DNA from: Chlamydiota bacterium
GTDB lineage: Bacteria > Chlamydiota > Chlamydiia > Chlamydiales > Waddliaceae
Direction: 5' to 3'
Assembly: GCA_011065005.1 (NCBI GenBank)
Contig: JAAKFP010000151.1
Location: 1-6,360, forward strand
DNA length: 6,360 nt
Shown: piece after piece, positions 5,856 through 6,360 of the stretch
Position numbering within the stretch: position 1 is the stretch's first letter
How the letters are laid out: each line of letters opens with the position of its first letter
Notes under the pieces: model-generated
Told to the model about the DNA's origin: nothing
Database searches by the model: none
What the model saw: only the letters and a program-made list of their open reading frames with translations
Translations under genes and position numbers: made by a program

Positions 5856-6025
5856 ATATTGACAAGATTATTTTCACCAACTTGAATGGGGTGACATTTT
5901 AGAGATCGAAATGTTCCACCCATGTATCTGTAAAGCCGATCCTGATATGACTTAATGATGAAGGGACAACGATTTTTTGTTGACCAAACAAGGTGATAAA
6001 GAAGCATGTGATAGGTATGAGACAC
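5853..6025 (-). pseudogene. N-terminal fragment of an IS200-like / REP-associated Y1 transposase
   Basis: From a GTG at 6025 the minus strand reads MSHTYHMLLYHLVWSTKNR, then LYRYMGG (31-37) and HPIQVG (45-50). This is the usual opening of Y1 (HUH) single-strand transposases of the IS200/RAYT type. Members of the family next have a G-x-x-D-H-V-H-I-L type HUH motif. Here residues 50-58 read GENNLVNIF, so both metal-binding histidines appear replaced (L54, N56), each explicable by one base change from CAT. At 5852 homology stops and the frame runs on into the repeat arm until 5711. The catalytic tyrosine and C-terminal half are absent. Only about 58 of an expected 130-180 residues remain, so it should be inactive. 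Confidence 0.72.
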
Positions 6026-6034
6026 TTATTTCCC

Positions 6035-6154
6035 TTTCCTGCACCCACTTCGTGGGTGCGATTTTTATAACTATCCATTACCCCGACCTACGTGTCTCGG
6101 TCGCAAGCTCCCTCGCACTTGGTCGGGGCTACTGTCCTAAACCCACTTCGTGGG
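6035..6154 (-). repeat. REP-like multi-hairpin element, right 120-bp arm
   Basis: This is the inverted copy of 5736-5855. It has the same three stems: GCACCCAC-TTC-GTGGGTGC at its left end, CCCCGACC with GGTCGGGG in the middle, and CCCAC-TTC-GTGGG (6142-6154). Its inner edge lies 9 bp from the transposase fragment's start codon. Most of the 8 differences from the other arm lie outside the stems, and the paired bases of all three stems are preserved. Confidence 0.75.
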
Positions 6155-6184
6155 AAATTGTTTGTTGCCAAACAATGCGATAAG
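6155..6184 (-). other. Possible second remnant of the transposase 5' end
   Basis: Read on the minus strand, this piece (CTTATCGCATTGTTTGG, then CAACAAACAATTT) resembles the transposase coding segment at 5973-6002 (CTTTATCACCTTGTTTGG, then TCAACAAAAAATCG). Both are in the same orientation. It directly abuts the outer edge of the right arm. It may be the start of another transposase copy cut by the repeat, or chance similarity over about 30 bp. Confidence 0.35.
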
Positions 6185-6219
6185 AGTAGGTGTCAGGCTT
6201 GACATAGGATGGCACAGAT
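6185..6219. repeat. Outer arm (right) of the REP-like inverted structure
   Basis: AGTAGGTGTCAGGC (6185-6198) and GGATGGCACAGAT (6207-6219) mirror the left outer arm at 5669-5698. Within it, TGTCA (6191-6195) and TGACA (6200-6204) form a short inverted repeat of their own. Confidence 0.55.
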
Positions 6220-6360
6220 GAGATGATTTCAATTTAGCACTGATCTTCATGGTGAAAATTAACCCTAATTTTACGCGAGTCCATTTGCAAAATCCTTTGG
6301 TAATCAGAAAGTTATGCCTGTGCTGTTTGGGATTTCTATGGAAAATTAACTCACATCCAA
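6220..6360. other. Non-coding end of the window, nothing identified
   Basis: Stops interrupt the frames on both strands and no RNA gene, promoter or protein fragment is recognisable. A gene could begin beyond the window. Confidence 0.4.

Noticed and set aside
5977..6183. Plus-strand open frame of 68 codons
   Set aside because: Most of it is translation of the right repeat arm and the opposite strand of the transposase fragment. It has no family resemblance.
5543..6219. CRISPR array
   Set aside because: The repeats are either short 9-bp units without spacers or a single inverted pair. There is no regular repeat-spacer pattern and no cas gene.

Overview
The window most likely comes from a Chlamydiae-like bacterium, probably an environmental (amoeba-associated) chlamydia. 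The basis is a pdhA-pdhB-pdhC cluster whose proteins read like the chlamydial E1-alpha, E1-beta and E2 subunits, a moderate-to-low GC content, and a DAACS-family amino-acid symporter next door. This assignment comes from recognising protein families, not from a search, and the genus is left open.

Layout. Positions 1-332 are non-coding and hold dyads, two exact tandem 15-bp repeats, and a near-consensus sigma-70 promoter. The promoter drives a sodium-coupled amino-acid symporter (333-1595). A 164-bp gap (1596-1759) contains three adjacent perfect inverted repeats and leads into pdhA (1760-2776), pdhB (2801-3784) and pdhC (3798-5162). These three genes are tightly spaced and look like one operon. 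A 33-codon gene for the small ribosomal protein bTHX (5193-5294) follows pdhC by 30 bp.

From 5295 to the end there is no intact gene. The first part holds fragments of short-period dispersed repeats and an 11-bp perfect hairpin with a purine-rich loop. From about 5669 to 6219 there is a large inverted-repeat structure. Two 120-bp arms about 93% identical to each other, each built from several hairpins, enclose the N-terminal part of an IS200-like/REP-associated (Y1) transposase on the minus strand. That fragment ends at the place where the catalytic HUH motif should be, and both histidines appear to be replaced. I see nothing identifiable in the last 140 bp.

How the genes work together. PdhA and PdhB form the thiamine-diphosphate-dependent E1 of pyruvate dehydrogenase, and PdhC is the lipoyl-bearing E2. 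Together with an E3 (dihydrolipoamide dehydrogenase) encoded outside this window they convert pyruvate to acetyl-CoA. The symporter imports amino acids, which suits an intracellular lifestyle. bTHX is a small-subunit ribosomal protein with no obvious functional tie to pyruvate dehydrogenase. The most unusual points are the short-period repeat DNA translated in frame inside the PdhC linker, and the symmetrical REP-like element around a dead transposase fragment.
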